DNA of 64,000 nucleotides. Origin: Myxococcus xanthus (lineage in GTDB: Bacteria > Myxococcota > Myxococcia > Myxococcales > Myxococcaceae). Every line of letters starts with the position of its first letter. The first letter of the stretch is position 1. The stretch is from NCBI RefSeq assembly GCF_006402735.1, contig NZ_CP017174.1:3289001-3353000 (forward strand), in the 5' to 3' direction. Shown here piece after piece: positions 50,061 through 59,459 of this stretch. The notes under the pieces were generated by a model, which had not been told where the DNA came from, made no database searches, and saw only the letters and a program-made list of their open reading frames with translations. Both the position numbers and the translations under genes were made by a program.

Positions 50061-50660
50061 CTATGACGGCATGGGTTCACTGCTCACGAGGGTGGCGGCG
50101 CGCGGAGCAGTTTCTGAAGAACACCAAGCAAGGCATGGTCCGGGCAAGTGGCCTCTCTTCAGTCCGAGCGCCGCGAGTCCAACGAGGACCGGGCCAGTCG
50201 CCGCCCCGAGGTCTCCGAAGCAATCCGCGGGGTGCTCCATGCGCAGTTCCGGGTGCAGGACCTCTCGGTTGCGGATGAAGGCCACGCCCCATTCTTTTGC
50301 CCCGAAGCTCTCGCCGTTCAGGCTCGCGAACACGGTTCGAACCGGAAGGCCAGAGGCCCCCTCGACCGCGGCGCGGACTGCATCTGCCAGTCCATCGCCC
50401 AGGTATGGCTTTTCGCTATACCGATGTCCCTGTTCCTCTCCCAGGCCCGGAGATGACACATAGGCAATGGCCGTGGAGTTCGGGAGGGTTCTCTGCGAGG
50501 ACAGCAAGAGAAACCCAGCGCCTTCGCCTGGCACGAAGCCATCCAAAACCTCCTCCGCATGAACCCGTCCCTCCTGGTCCAGCATACCGAGCACTCCGGC
50601 GTCCACATGGCTGTCGATGCCTCCAACCAGGACCGCGCGCGCCGTACGGGTCTGCAGCAA
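50061..50660 (-). pseudogene. Truncated beta-ketoacyl-synthase-like (thiolase fold) gene
   Basis: The open frame starts mid-domain: RAVLVGGIDSHVD, DGFVPGEGAGFLLLSS and HPADCFGDLGAATGP correspond to the region after the active-site Cys in ketosynthases, so the N-terminal half with the nucleophile is absent. Upstream (about 50690-50730) the sequence turns AT-rich and no start or homologous frame is evident. Ketosynthase-like proteins occur in DUF4150/TIGR02270 toxin loci, where their role is unknown. Probably a decayed gene. Confidence 0.7.
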
Positions 50661-50885
50661 GGTGAGGGCGGGTGTCTGTGTGTGCAGGGTGTATGTTTTG
50701 TATTGGATGCTAATGTTTTGCTCTGCGGGACGGCGCCATCGGGCGCATGATGGTCATTCCTCCTGCGAGTCGGCAGAAAAGGTGAGCGTCTCGTGGACGG
50801 CCCGTGGTCTTACGGTGCCACGGGCCCCCGTCGTGCGTGGCACGACACGAGGCCTCATGAGGATGTTCGCACGGAGGTGCCGGAT

Positions 50886-50910
50886 GGTGCCGAGCGAGCT
50901 GCACGGCACC
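50886..50910 (-). terminator. Possible terminator hairpin after the Fe-ADH gene
   Basis: GGTGCCG (50886-50892) and CGGCACC (50904-50910) form a 7-bp stem with an 11-nt loop, 26-50 bp beyond the Fe-ADH stop on the minus strand. The rest of the 50661-50935 gap shows no gene. Confidence 0.4.
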
Positions 50911-50935
50911 ATCGGCCGAAGTGTCTTCCGTCTGC

Positions 50936-52117
50936 TTAGAGCGACCGGCTGGCGATTTCCGCCAGCTCCGCGTCGGTCAGCACCAGGGGGTTGGCCTTCA
51001 TGCTGCTGGCCCCCTTGGCCTTCGTCACCAGCGCGGGCACCTGGGCCTCCGTCAGCCCGTAGCGGCCCAGTCCCGGCACGCCCAGCGCCGCGCGCAGTTC
51101 GTCTACCCACGCGACGGCGTCCTCGGCCCGGGCATCGGCCCTTCCCGTCAGCAGCACCGCCAGCTCCTGCACCCGGGGCAGTGACGGATGCGTTGGCGCA
51201 CGGGCCCGCAGCGCGCGCAGGTTGACGTCCAGCACCGCGGGCAGCAGTGCCGCGCACACCGCGCCGTGGGGCGCGTCGAACATGCCACCCACGGGCGCGG
51301 CGAAGCCGTGCACCGCGCCCAGGCCGGCATTGGCCAGACACAGGCCGCCGAAGAGACTGGCCAGGGCCAGGTCCTCGCGCGCGGGCGCATCCGCGCCGTC
51401 CAGCACCGCGCGCCGCAGCGAGCGGGCCGACCTTCGCAGTCCCTCGCGCGCCAGCGCGTCCGTCAGTGGGTTGGCGCGCGCGGAGAGGAAGGGCTCGATG
51501 AGCTGCGACAGCGCATCCATGCCACTGGACGCCAGCACCGCGGCGGGAGCCCCAGAGAGCAGGTCCGGGTCCACCAGCGCCACGCGCGGCAACATGTGCG
51601 GACTGCGCAGGCTGGCCTTCACCTTCGCGTCCTTCGAGCCAAGCACCGCGTTGCGCGTCACCTCGGAGCCGGTGCCGGCCGTGGTGGGGATGGCCATGAA
51701 GGGCAGGGACGGGCGGGTGAGCGGCTGGCCCCGGCCAATGACTTCCAGGTAGTCCAGCGGGTCGCCCCCATTGGCGGCGAGCGCGGCAATGGCCTTGCCC
51801 GCGTCCAGCGCGCTGCCTCCGCCCAGGGCCACCACCGCGTCACAGCCCGCTTCCGCGATGCGCGCGGTGCCTTCGCGGGCTCGCTCCACCGTGGGCTCGC
51901 CGTCCACGGAAAAGACAGTCACCCCCAGTCCCAGACGCTCCAACGCGTCCTGGAGGGGCCGTGCGCGTGTGGGATTGGCGCCGGTGACGAGCAGCACCCG
52001 GGAGCCCCCGAGGCCGCGAATGGCCTCTGGCGCTTCGGCCAGGCGGCCCGGGCCGAAGAGGACGCGGGTGGCGGTGGCGAACTCGAACGAGGAAGAGGCG
52101 CTCACGTCCGTCACCAC
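50936..52117 (-). CDS. Iron-containing alcohol dehydrogenase family protein
   Basis: A 393-aa NAD(P)-dependent dehydrogenase. [13 protein letters not shown] and [16 protein letters not shown] are the family nucleotide/metal signatures; [17 protein letters not shown] provides two metal-site His. At the first site, [15 protein letters not shown] has Gln where many members have His (DALTH), as in a known subgroup; metal preference may differ. The downstream end is marked by a hairpin. Overlaps the ABM gene upstream by 7 bp, so they are one operon. Confidence 0.9.
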   Translation of the reverse strand: MVTDVSASSSFEFATATRVLFGPGRLAEAPEAIRGLGGSRVLLVTGANPTRARPLQDALERLGLGVTVFSVDGEPTVERAREGTARIAEAGCDAVVALGGGSALDAGKAIAALAANGGDPLDYLEVIGRGQPLTRPSLPFMAIPTTAGTGSEVTRNAVLGSKDAKVKASLRSPHMLPRVALVDPDLLSGAPAAVLASSGMDALSQLIEPFLSARANPLTDALAREGLRRSARSLRRAVLDGADAPAREDLALASLFGGLCLANAGLGAVHGFAAPVGGMFDAPHGAVCAALLPAVLDVNLRALRARAPTHPSLPRVQELAVLLTGRADARAEDAVAWVDELRAALGVPGLGRYGLTEAQVPALVTKAKGASSMKANPLVLTDAELAEIASRSL

Positions 52118-52428
52118 CCGGCGTCGTCGGGGAAGCGGTTGGCGAACTTCCGACTGGTGCGGGGCTCCGCCATCATCGGCGCCACGGTGTCGCGCCAGGT
52201 GAGGTAGTGCGCCGTCTCCTTGTGCGCGGCGGGGGCCTGGGGCGTCCGGTACGCCTCTACCAGCACGAAGCGCGTGGGGTCCTCGGCGTCCTGCATGACG
52301 TCGAAGCGGGCAATGCCAGGCTCCTTCACGCTTTCGCGCGCATTGGCGAGCGTGGCCTGGTGGAAGGCGTCCACGTGCTCCGGCTTGACGTGGACCTGGA
52401 CGTGAACGACGAGGAGGCTGTGGGACAT
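52111..52428 (-). CDS. ABM (antibiotic biosynthesis monooxygenase/LsrG-like) domain protein
   Basis: A 105-aa dimeric alpha+beta barrel domain protein: [43 protein letters not shown] and [10 protein letters not shown] are typical. It could be a small cofactor-free monooxygenase or an isomerase like LsrG. Its stop overlaps the start of the Fe-ADH gene, suggesting joint action on an aldehyde/alcohol or quinone substrate (inference). Confidence 0.87.
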   Translation of the reverse strand: MSHSLLVVHVQVHVKPEHVDAFHQATLANARESVKEPGIARFDVMQDAEDPTRFVLVEAYRTPQAPAAHKETAHYLTWRDTVAPMMAEPRTSRKFANRFPDDAGW

Positions 52429-52515
52429 GCCCCGGAAACTACTCCGGGCCGGGGCCGCGTGGGGATGCGGCCTCCGGCCCGGGAGGGGGCAGGGGTGTTG
52501 GCTGCCCGTCAGTGG

Positions 52516-53814
52516 CTACGGGGCCTTGAGGACCGTCGTCGGGCTGATGACGTCTTCCAGCTTGCGGGCCATGGTCCACCCGTCGTGGTAGACGATGCCC
52601 ACGGGGCTGACGGTGTCATTCCGGTACAGGCCGACCTTCAGGTAGTTGAGCTGGCCCTTGTACTGGGTGGCGATGAAGCGCTTGGGCATCACGACCTTGC
52701 CGTTGAGGTACAGCTCCACGAAGCCCACCTTCGAGTCCGGCGACCACTTCACGTGGAAGATGAAGTCCAGCCAACGGCCGCGAACCAGCGGCGTGCGCCA
52801 GACGATGGTGCCCGGGTTGCCGCCGATGTTGAGGCGAATCTCCTCGCCGTAGACGTAGAACTCCACCGGCGGCGAACCCGAGTTGCCCTCGTGGTGCCAC
52901 TGGGTGAAGAGCTGCCACGTCTTCGCGCTGGGAAAGCTCGAGTCGAACATGGTGCTGAAGCGGTAGTAGTACTCGGAGCCCGTGGCCTCGCGCGTCATGC
53001 GCACCAGCTCGTTGCGGTTGCCGCTCGCGTTGATGGGGTCGTCGCCCTTGCGAACGGTGGCCTTGAGGGCGTAGCGGCCCTGCCGCGCGGGCGAGCTCAC
53101 CAGCGCCAACCGGTCCGCGCTCACCATCTGCGTGCTGCTCCACTGCGAGCGGCTGTTGGTCTCGAAGTCACCGACCCACACCACGCTGGCGCCGTTGCCC
53201 GGCTGGGGCTGCTCCGGGTCGGGGTTCGGCTCCGGGGTGGGGTCGGTGGGCGGCACCGTCGACGACGTGGACGAGCAGGCACGCGCCTCGGCGATGCTGG
53301 CCCACTCATTCAGGTTGTTGCCCTGGAACGTGACGCGGACGCGCCGCGTATTGATGGTGGAGAAGCTGTACGTCTCCGCGGCGGTCGTCTTGCCGCTGCT
53401 CTTGCCCGAATAGACCTGTGTATAGGTATATCCATCCGGTGAGACTGAGACGGAGAAATCATTCGCGCGGGTGTTGCCCTCATGCCACGCGACGGAGACG
53501 CCGGAAACCTTTTGGATGGAGCCCAAATCGTAGTCAATCCAGGAGCCCTTGCCGAGGCGGCTCCACCGGGTGCCCAGATTGGAATCCATGGTATTGGCCG
53601 GAACGTTTCCGTCATGGCCGTTGGAAATCACTGACCGGGCCGTCAGCTGGGTGCAGCCCGTCGTGGTCAGCGCCGCGGCACTGACCGCCTGGCTGTCGAG
53701 GGCATCGAATTCAATGGGGGACGCGTCGGATTCAGGGGAGACATCTTCCGGGGCGCCACAGCCCGTGCCGCTCATACCGAGCAGCGTTCCAACCAGCAGG
53801 AGGGTCTTCTTCAT
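52516..53814 (-). CDS. Lipoprotein with discoidin (F5/8) domain and polysaccharide-lyase-like domain
   Basis: A 432-aa protein: lipoprotein signal (LLLVGTLLGMSGTGCG), F5/8 type C carbohydrate-binding domain (about 55-180: SVISNGHDGNVPANTMD, RVRVTFQGNNLNEWASIAE), a Pro-rich linker (PTPEPNPDPEQPQPG) and a C-terminal heparin-lyase/PL20-like beta-jelly-roll (YYYRFSTMFDSSFPS, TQWHHEGNSGSPPVEF, YHDGWTMARK). Probably a surface enzyme degrading uronate-containing polysaccharide; catalytic residues not assigned. Confidence 0.82.
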   Translation of the reverse strand: MKKTLLLVGTLLGMSGTGCGAPEDVSPESDASPIEFDALDSQAVSAAALTTTGCTQLTARSVISNGHDGNVPANTMDSNLGTRWSRLGKGSWIDYDLGSIQKVSGVSVAWHEGNTRANDFSVSVSPDGYTYTQVYSGKSSGKTTAAETYSFSTINTRRVRVTFQGNNLNEWASIAEARACSSTSSTVPPTDPTPEPNPDPEQPQPGNGASVVWVGDFETNSRSQWSSTQMVSADRLALVSSPARQGRYALKATVRKGDDPINASGNRNELVRMTREATGSEYYYRFSTMFDSSFPSAKTWQLFTQWHHEGNSGSPPVEFYVYGEEIRLNIGGNPGTIVWRTPLVRGRWLDFIFHVKWSPDSKVGFVELYLNGKVVMPKRFIATQYKGQLNYLKVGLYRNDTVSPVGIVYHDGWTMARKLEDVISPTTVLKAP

Positions 53815-54303
53815 GGGGGCTCTCTGGGAACTAAAGACAGACGAAGGGTGAGTCCGCGCCGTGGGGGACGGGCGGGGTGCTTGGCTTTGCTAGGTGGGCT
53901 TCTCCAAGGTCACGGCGAGTGATTGCCGTGTCGAACGCTCAACGAGCATCCGCCAAAAGTATTTCGTATTCAACACGCGATTTCGCGCCTGCTTGCTCTC
54001 CAGGCGCCGGCCGGGGCGTACCTTGTTGCTGTTTCATCTGGCGTGATTGGAATTGTTTGTCATTGCGCGATGCGGGCAGTGGAAACGCGCTGGGCGTGAG
54101 GCTTTCGATGCACTGCGGGCCTGGGTGGGCGCCGGAGTGCACTGCGACGCGAGTCGGGGGTGTGCGGTGGGGAGCGAACAGTCCCACACCCCTGGCGGCC
54201 GGAGGCGCGAGGTGCGTGCCGGCGCTACAACACCCCGGGTCGTACTGGCGACGCGAAGGACCGGCGCTCGACTCACACAGCGTCATCCTTCAGGGAGGTG
54301 GCC
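53815..54303. other. Intergenic region between divergent genes, with two hairpins
   Basis: About 490 bp without a supported gene. CACGGC-N8-GCCGTG (53911-53930) lies in the upstream region of the lyase-like gene and could be an operator or leader hairpin. GGGGTGTG (54157-54164) pairs with CACACCCC (54185-54192) upstream of the AAA/TPR gene. An AT-richer patch at about 53940-54060 may contain promoters. Nothing else was recognised. Confidence 0.5.
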
Positions 54304-56574
54304 ATGAACCCGGCTTCGGGCTCGTGCGTTGCGTGTGGGGCGCGTTTCCTGGGAGGCGTACTGGCGTGTCCGCGGAGCGCGGCGGGGGTGCCCCGGGACG
54401 CGCCGGTCCGCCGATGGGCGCCAGGGTTGTGCCACCCGCCGCTGGTGGGCCGCGTCGCCGTGCTGAAGCGGCTGATGGGGCTGGCGGAGGACGTGCGGCG
54501 CGGGTTGGGACGGGCGGTGTGGTTGATGGGTGAAGCGGGGATGGGCAAGACGCGCGTCAAGGACGCCTTCGTGGAGCGCCTGGCCTCGGATGGCTTCGAA
54601 ATCTGGGAAGGCAGTGGCCTGGCGTTGCCGGGCGCACCCGCGGGCATCTTCCGGGAGCTGCTGGACGCCACGCGGGCGCTCAGCCCTCCCGCCGGGACGG
54701 GCCGCGTGTCCAGCGCGGACGCGGAGCGAATCCAGCGCTTCCTGGAAGGCCGCGAGCGCCAGGGCATTCCGGCGAGCCTCGCCTCCGAGCGCACCGCCCT
54801 CTTCGACTCCCTGTGCCACGCGCTGATGCCCCACCGCCGTCCGCGCCTGCTGGTGCTGGAGGACTGGCAGCATGGGGACGCGCTCAGCCATGCGCTGGTG
54901 GAGGAGCTGGTGTCGCGGCTGTCGCACACGCCGTTGCTGTTGCTGGCGCTCCAACGCCCCAGCGGCACGGCGCCAGCGCCTCTCTCGGCGGAAGTCCTGA
55001 CGGTGGGGCGGCTGGGGCCCGCCGAGTCCGCGGCGCTGCTGGAGGGCCGGTTGCGGAACCGGGGGACACTGACGCCCGCGGCCCGGGAGGCGCTGCTGCG
55101 CGGCAGTGCCGGACACCCGCTGCACCTGCTGCACGCGGTGACCCTGCACGAGGAGCAGCCGGAGCGGGAGGTGCCACTCACGGGCGAGGCGGCACATGCG
55201 GCGCGGCAGGCCTTGCTGCCCCCGGCACAGCGGGACGTGCTGCGGGCGGCGTCGGTGCTGGGCCCGTCGTTTCCCCGGGCGGTGCTGGTGGCGTTGGCGG
55301 GTGGGGTGGGGCCGCTGGCGCTGCTGGAGACGGGGGGCTGGCTGTGCTCCGTCGCGGGAGGCCGGTACACGTGGGCGGTGGAGCCCGCCCCGGGCGTAGA
55401 TGAGCTGCCGGAGGCGGAGTTGCCCGCGGCACACCGGCGGGCCGCGGAAGCCTATGAGGCCCTTCCGGAGCCGCTGCGTCAACGCGCCAGTATGGAGTTG
55501 ACGCGGCAATGGCTGTCAGCGGAGGAGTCCTCCCGGGCACTGCCTTGTCTGGTATCACTGGCGGGCTGGAACCTGGCGGCATTGGAGCCGGGGCCCGCCA
55601 TGGCTGTGTATCGCTTCGCGTTGGGACTGGCGAACGCGCTCAAACCAGACGCAGCGCTGGAGTGGCGGCGGAGGCTCTGGGAATACATGGGCGACGCGCA
55701 CCGGCTGGCGGGCGAGCCCGCGGAAGCGGACGCCGCGTGGCACACTGCGCGGACGCTGGATGATGAGGGATTGGCATCTCCCTCGGGGGACCGGGCCCGG
55801 CGTCTGTTCAAGCGGGCGTCGGTGGTGCTCGCGCTCGGCAGGTACGAGGAGGTGCTGGGGCTCGACAGGGAGGGGCGCCGGGACTGTCTGTCCGCGGCGC
55901 CGCTGATGTCCGTGTCGCTGGATGCGCTGTCCGCGCTGGCGCTGTCCGCGCTGGGCCGGTTCGAGGAGGCGCGCGCGAGGATTGTCCTGGCCCGTGAGCA
56001 GTTACAGGAGGCAGCCCAGGAAGACGGCCCCGCGCGGGCGGGTGTGGAGGCGCTGCTCCACCGGGCCCTGGGCGGCGTGCAGCTCGGGCTGGGATTCCCG
56101 GAGGCCGCGGCGTCCGAGTACGCCCAGGTCCTGCGCTGGAGCGAGCGCGCGGGGGACACGTGGGAACACTCCACCGCGTTGCTGAACCTGGGCGACGCGT
56201 ATTCGCGGGCGGGAGACAGGGAGCGCGCGGCGCACTTCTTCCAGCTCGCGCTGGAGCTGGATTCACGCACGGGAGACCGCCGGGGCATGGCCTACACGCA
56301 CCATGGACTGGCACTGCTGCACACGCGCGCGGGCGCACCTGAGCTGGCGAAGGAAGACGCGCTGAGAGGGCTTCAGCTGGCGTCCATGCTGGAGGACCGG
56401 CGCCTCCAGTCGTTGCTCCGGTGCGTGCTGGGGCGGGCCCAGTTGCAACTGGGCGAGCTGGAGGAGGCTGGACGTCAGCTCCAGCTCGCGGCGAGAGATG
56501 CCTCCGCCGCGGGAGCCCGCTTGGAGCTGCTTCAGGCGGAGGCGTGCCTGCGGGTGTTGGAGGCGCGGCGCTGA
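54304..56574 (+). CDS. AAA-ATPase/TPR regulator-like protein
   Basis: A 756-aa STAND-like protein. Starts with a short possible Zn-ribbon (CVACGARF...ACP) reduced to three Cys, then an ATPase domain with Walker A LMGEAGMGKTRV and Walker B RLLVLEDW, and a long TPR array in the C-terminal half (SALLNLGDAYSRAGDRERAAHFF, AYTHHGLALLHTRAGAPELA). It resembles the AAA-TPR halves of LuxR/kinase regulators, but has no LuxR helix-turn-helix or kinase domain. The start at 54304 has GGGAGG 4-9 nt upstream. Probably a signal-integrating scaffold; target unknown. Confidence 0.82.
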   Translation: MNPASGSCVACGARFLGGVLACPRSAAGVPRDAPVRRWAPGLCHPPLVGRVAVLKRLMGLAEDVRRGLGRAVWLMGEAGMGKTRVKDAFVERLASDGFEIWEGSGLALPGAPAGIFRELLDATRALSPPAGTGRVSSADAERIQRFLEGRERQGIPASLASERTALFDSLCHALMPHRRPRLLVLEDWQHGDALSHALVEELVSRLSHTPLLLLALQRPSGTAPAPLSAEVLTVGRLGPAESAALLEGRLRNRGTLTPAAREALLRGSAGHPLHLLHAVTLHEEQPEREVPLTGEAAHAARQALLPPAQRDVLRAASVLGPSFPRAVLVALAGGVGPLALLETGGWLCSVAGGRYTWAVEPAPGVDELPEAELPAAHRRAAEAYEALPEPLRQRASMELTRQWLSAEESSRALPCLVSLAGWNLAALEPGPAMAVYRFALGLANALKPDAALEWRRRLWEYMGDAHRLAGEPAEADAAWHTARTLDDEGLASPSGDRARRLFKRASVVLALGRYEEVLGLDREGRRDCLSAAPLMSVSLDALSALALSALGRFEEARARIVLAREQLQEAAQEDGPARAGVEALLHRALGGVQLGLGFPEAAASEYAQVLRWSERAGDTWEHSTALLNLGDAYSRAGDRERAAHFFQLALELDSRTGDRRGMAYTHHGLALLHTRAGAPELAKEDALRGLQLASMLEDRRLQSLLRCVLGRAQLQLGELEEAGRQLQLAARDASAAGARLELLQAEACLRVLEARR

Positions 56575-56668
56575 GTGTCCGGGGCCGGTGGGCCCGCGTG
56601 GAAGCGCTTGGGGCACGAGATGCACTCCTCGCTACCCACAGGGCCGCGAGGCATGAAATTGTTCATGC

Positions 56669-57814
56669 GTGATTGAAATCGAGACCATCGAGGCATTCGA
56701 GCGGCACCTCGCGGCGGGCGTCGGGTTCGCCAACGTCATCATCCAAGGGCTGGACCTGCGGCGGTACACCCAGGAGCTGGCCTCCGCCGAGCTCGTGGGC
56801 GCCGTCTTCCTGGGCTGTGAGCTGGAGAAGGATGCGCTGAAGGCCACCGTGGAGCACGGGGCCATGGTGTTCCCGCCCATCTCCGGCGTGCCCTATCAGC
56901 CCTACCGTGGCGCGCTGTATACGCCGGAGGAGCTGTACGCGGGCTTCGACCCGGCTCAGCCGGAGTCCTACGCGGACACACCGGATGCGCGCATCTATGC
57001 GCACTGGGCGGCGAACGGGCGCGGCAGTCCTCCCACGCTGCTGGAGACGCTGGCGCAGCGGCTCCACGACCACTCGGTCACGGAGGCCATGCAAGGATTG
57101 CTGTACCGGTCCGGGAGCGTGCGCAAGGTGGTGGCCATCATGGGCGGCCACTCCATGAAGCGCGGCCAGCCGGACTATCGCGCGGTGGCTTCCCTGGCGC
57201 GCGAGCTGGCGCGCCGTGGCTTCTTCATGGTCAGCGGCGGTGGTCCAGGCGCCATGGAGGCCACGCACGTGGGCGCGTGGTTCGCGCGGCGTACGGAGGC
57301 GGAGCTGGACGCGGGACTGGCCATGCTCGCGCAGGCGCCCAGCTACACCGACCGCGAGTGGCTCTCGCGCGCCTTCGACGTGCGCCGGGCCTTTCCCCTG
57401 GGCGAGGACGACCAGCCGTACTGCGCCAGCCTGGGCATCCCCACGTGGCACTACGGGCACGAACCGCCCAACCCCTTCGCCACGCACATCGCGAAGTACT
57501 TCGCCAACAGCGTGCGGGAAGACGGTCTGCTGACCATCGCCAAGGGCGGCATCGTCTACTCACCCGGCAGCGCGGGCACCATCCAGGAGGTGTTCCAGGA
57601 CGCGTGCCAGAACCACTACAACTCGCTGGGCGTCATCAGCCCCATGATCTTCCTGGGCACCGAGTTCTGGACGCGCACCCGGCCCGTGTACCCGCTGCTG
57701 CACCAACTGGCGCAGGGCTACGACTATGCGCGCTACCTCATGCTCACGGATTCGCAGGAGGAGGTCGTCCGGGCGCTGGAGGCGTATGACCGCGAGGCGC
57801 ACCCGTCTCCCTGA
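56669..57814 (+). CDS. LOG-like Rossmann-fold protein
   Basis: About 381 aa with GTG start. Contains the LOG/TIGR00730-type nucleotide-binding features: VVAIMGGHSMKRG, FFMVSGGGPGAMEATHVGAW and YSPGSAGTIQEVFQDA (PGSAGT for the usual PGGxGT), so cytokinin-type phosphoribohydrolase or lysine-decarboxylase-like annotation would apply. It has a long N-terminal extension (about 130 residues) and an insert with YCASLGIPTWHYGHEPPNPFA not seen in short LOG proteins, placing it in a larger uncharacterised subgroup. Confidence 0.82.
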   Translation: MIEIETIEAFERHLAAGVGFANVIIQGLDLRRYTQELASAELVGAVFLGCELEKDALKATVEHGAMVFPPISGVPYQPYRGALYTPEELYAGFDPAQPESYADTPDARIYAHWAANGRGSPPTLLETLAQRLHDHSVTEAMQGLLYRSGSVRKVVAIMGGHSMKRGQPDYRAVASLARELARRGFFMVSGGGPGAMEATHVGAWFARRTEAELDAGLAMLAQAPSYTDREWLSRAFDVRRAFPLGEDDQPYCASLGIPTWHYGHEPPNPFATHIAKYFANSVREDGLLTIAKGGIVYSPGSAGTIQEVFQDACQNHYNSLGVISPMIFLGTEFWTRTRPVYPLLHQLAQGYDYARYLMLTDSQEEVVRALEAYDREAHPSP

Positions 57815-57825
57815 ACGCCCGCTGT

Positions 57826-57890
57826 TTCGCCGGGAATCTCCGAGTCTCCCGCCTTCCAACGGGCAGGCATGAGGGCAGGGGCCCGGCGAA
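57826..57890. terminator. Long-spaced inverted repeat after the LOG-like gene
   Basis: TTCGCCGGG (57826-57834) and CCCGGCGAA (57882-57890) are 9-bp inverted copies 47 bp apart, following the LOG-like stop and before the HAD gene. It could act as a terminator or processing structure; weak support. Confidence 0.3.
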
Positions 57891-57979
57891 TCCGACAGGA
57901 TGCGCTCGCCCCACTGCGTTGTCGCTGTTCGACGCAGCCGGGGCGGCGTATCCTCGTAGCCTCGGGAAGGAGTGCTCGG

Positions 57980-58663
57980 ATGCGGCCCCGGGCCGTCTTC
58001 TTCGACTTGGATGACACGCTGATTGACCGCGCGGGCGCCTTCACGCGCTACGTGGACACGCTCGTCTCCCGTTACTTGTCGTTGCTCCCCGAGGCTCGGC
58101 GTGCCGAAGCCGTGGTCTGGATGCACGAGGTGGATGGGCGTGGCGGCGCGTCCCGGAGCGCGTTCTGTCAGCAGGTGACGAAGGCGTACCCATGCCTGGG
58201 CCTCACGCCAGACGCGCTCTGGGAGGACATGGCGTCGCGCCTGCCTCTGCTCGTCCAGGAGGACGCGGGCGTCTGTGATTGGGTGGCCTCCGTGGCCCGT
58301 TGCCGGCCGGTGGCGGTGGTGTCCAATGGCTCGGCGCGGGTGCAGCGCACGAAGCTGGCCCGCGCGGGGCTCGCGGAGGTGCTGCCGGATGTCTTCCTCT
58401 CCGGCGAGGTAGGCGCTTCGAAGCCGGATGCCCGCATCTTCGAGGCCGCGCTGGCCCACGTCGGACGTTCGCCGGAAGAGGTGCTGCACGTGGGAGACGA
58501 CCCGGAGCGGGACGTCGTGGGCGCCGCGCGGCTGGGAATGGCCACTTGCTGGGTGTCTCACGGCCGGCCGTGGCCCTCCGCGCTGCCGCCGCCCATGTTC
58601 ACGGTGGAGTGCATCCCTTCGCGCCTCGACGACATCGCCGGAGTGCTCAAGCGATGGACATGA
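57980..58663 (+). CDS. HAD-superfamily hydrolase
   Basis: A 227-aa phosphatase-like protein. HAD motif I FFDLDDTLID, motif II VVVSNGSARV, motif III KPDARIFEAAL and motif IV HVGDDPERDVVGA are all present, as in subfamily IA (2-haloacid dehalogenase/phosphoglycolate phosphatase-like). AAGGAG lies 7 nt before the ATG. It overlaps the STM4013-type gene by 10 bp, so it appears to be the first gene of the radical-SAM operon, an addition to the core cluster. Confidence 0.92.
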   Translation: MRPRAVFFDLDDTLIDRAGAFTRYVDTLVSRYLSLLPEARRAEAVVWMHEVDGRGGASRSAFCQQVTKAYPCLGLTPDALWEDMASRLPLLVQEDAGVCDWVASVARCRPVAVVSNGSARVQRTKLARAGLAEVLPDVFLSGEVGASKPDARIFEAALAHVGRSPEEVLHVGDDPERDVVGAARLGMATCWVSHGRPWPSALPPPMFTVECIPSRLDDIAGVLKRWT

Positions 58664-59448
58664 ACGCGGTGGTCGGCACGCACGACCTGCTCTTCATCAC
58701 CCTGGACACCCTGCGCTTCGACGTCGCCGAGGCGCTCGCGGCCCAGGGGCGCACGCCGAACCTCTCCGCGCTGCTGCCTGGAGGCCAGTGGGAGCAGCGG
58801 CACTCTCCCGCGAGCTTCACGTACGCTGCGCACCACGCCTTCTTCGCGGGCTTCCTGCCCACGCCCGCGACGCCGGGTCTACATCCCCGGTTGTTCTCGA
58901 TGCGCTTCGAGGGCAGCGAGACGACGGCCTCGGACACCTGCGTGCTGGACGCGCCGGACCTCGTCACGGGGCTGGCGGGCCGCGGGTACCACACCGTCTG
59001 CATTGGCGGCGTGGGCTTCTTCAACAAGCGCAATCCGCTGGGCAACGTGCTCCCCGGGCTCTTCGCGGAGAGCCACTGGAGCTCCGAGTTGGGCGTGACG
59101 GACGCTCGGTCCACCGAGCACCAGGTGGCGCTGGCCGTCCAGCGGCTGGAGGCGCTGCCGCGTGAGCAGCGCGTCTTCCTCTTCATCAACGTGTCGGCGC
59201 TGCATCAGCCGAACCGGCATTATGTGCCCGGCGCCACCCAGGACTCGCGCGAGTCGCACGCCGCGGCATTGGCGTACGTGGACTCGCAGCTCCCGCCGTT
59301 GTTCGCCGCCCTGCGGCGCCGGGGGCCCGCCTTCTGCATCGTCTGCTCGGACCATGGCACCACCTACGGCGAGGACGGCTTCACCGGCCATCGCCTGGCC
59401 CACCCCGTGGTGTGGACGGTGCCCTACGCTGAATTCCTGCTACCTTGA
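58654..59448 (+). CDS. STM4013/SEN3800 family hydrolase (sulfatase/alkaline-phosphatase fold)
   Basis: About 264 aa. The metal-binding N-terminus HDLLFITLDTLRFD, the HSPASFTYAAHHAFFAGFLP region and the C-terminal VCSDHGTTYGEDGFTGH match alkaline-phosphatase superfamily hydrolases and the STM4013 family. It would act on a sulfate or phosphate ester/phosphonate. The start at 58654 with GGAG 10 nt upstream is preferred; 58660 (ATGA) is an alternative. It sits between the HAD and STM4012-type genes. Confidence 0.85.
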   Translation: MDMNAVVGTHDLLFITLDTLRFDVAEALAAQGRTPNLSALLPGGQWEQRHSPASFTYAAHHAFFAGFLPTPATPGLHPRLFSMRFEGSETTASDTCVLDAPDLVTGLAGRGYHTVCIGGVGFFNKRNPLGNVLPGLFAESHWSSELGVTDARSTEHQVALAVQRLEALPREQRVFLFINVSALHQPNRHYVPGATQDSRESHAAALAYVDSQLPPLFAALRRRGPAFCIVCSDHGTTYGEDGFTGHRLAHPVVWTVPYAEFLLP

Positions 59449-59459
59449 GAAACCGCACC

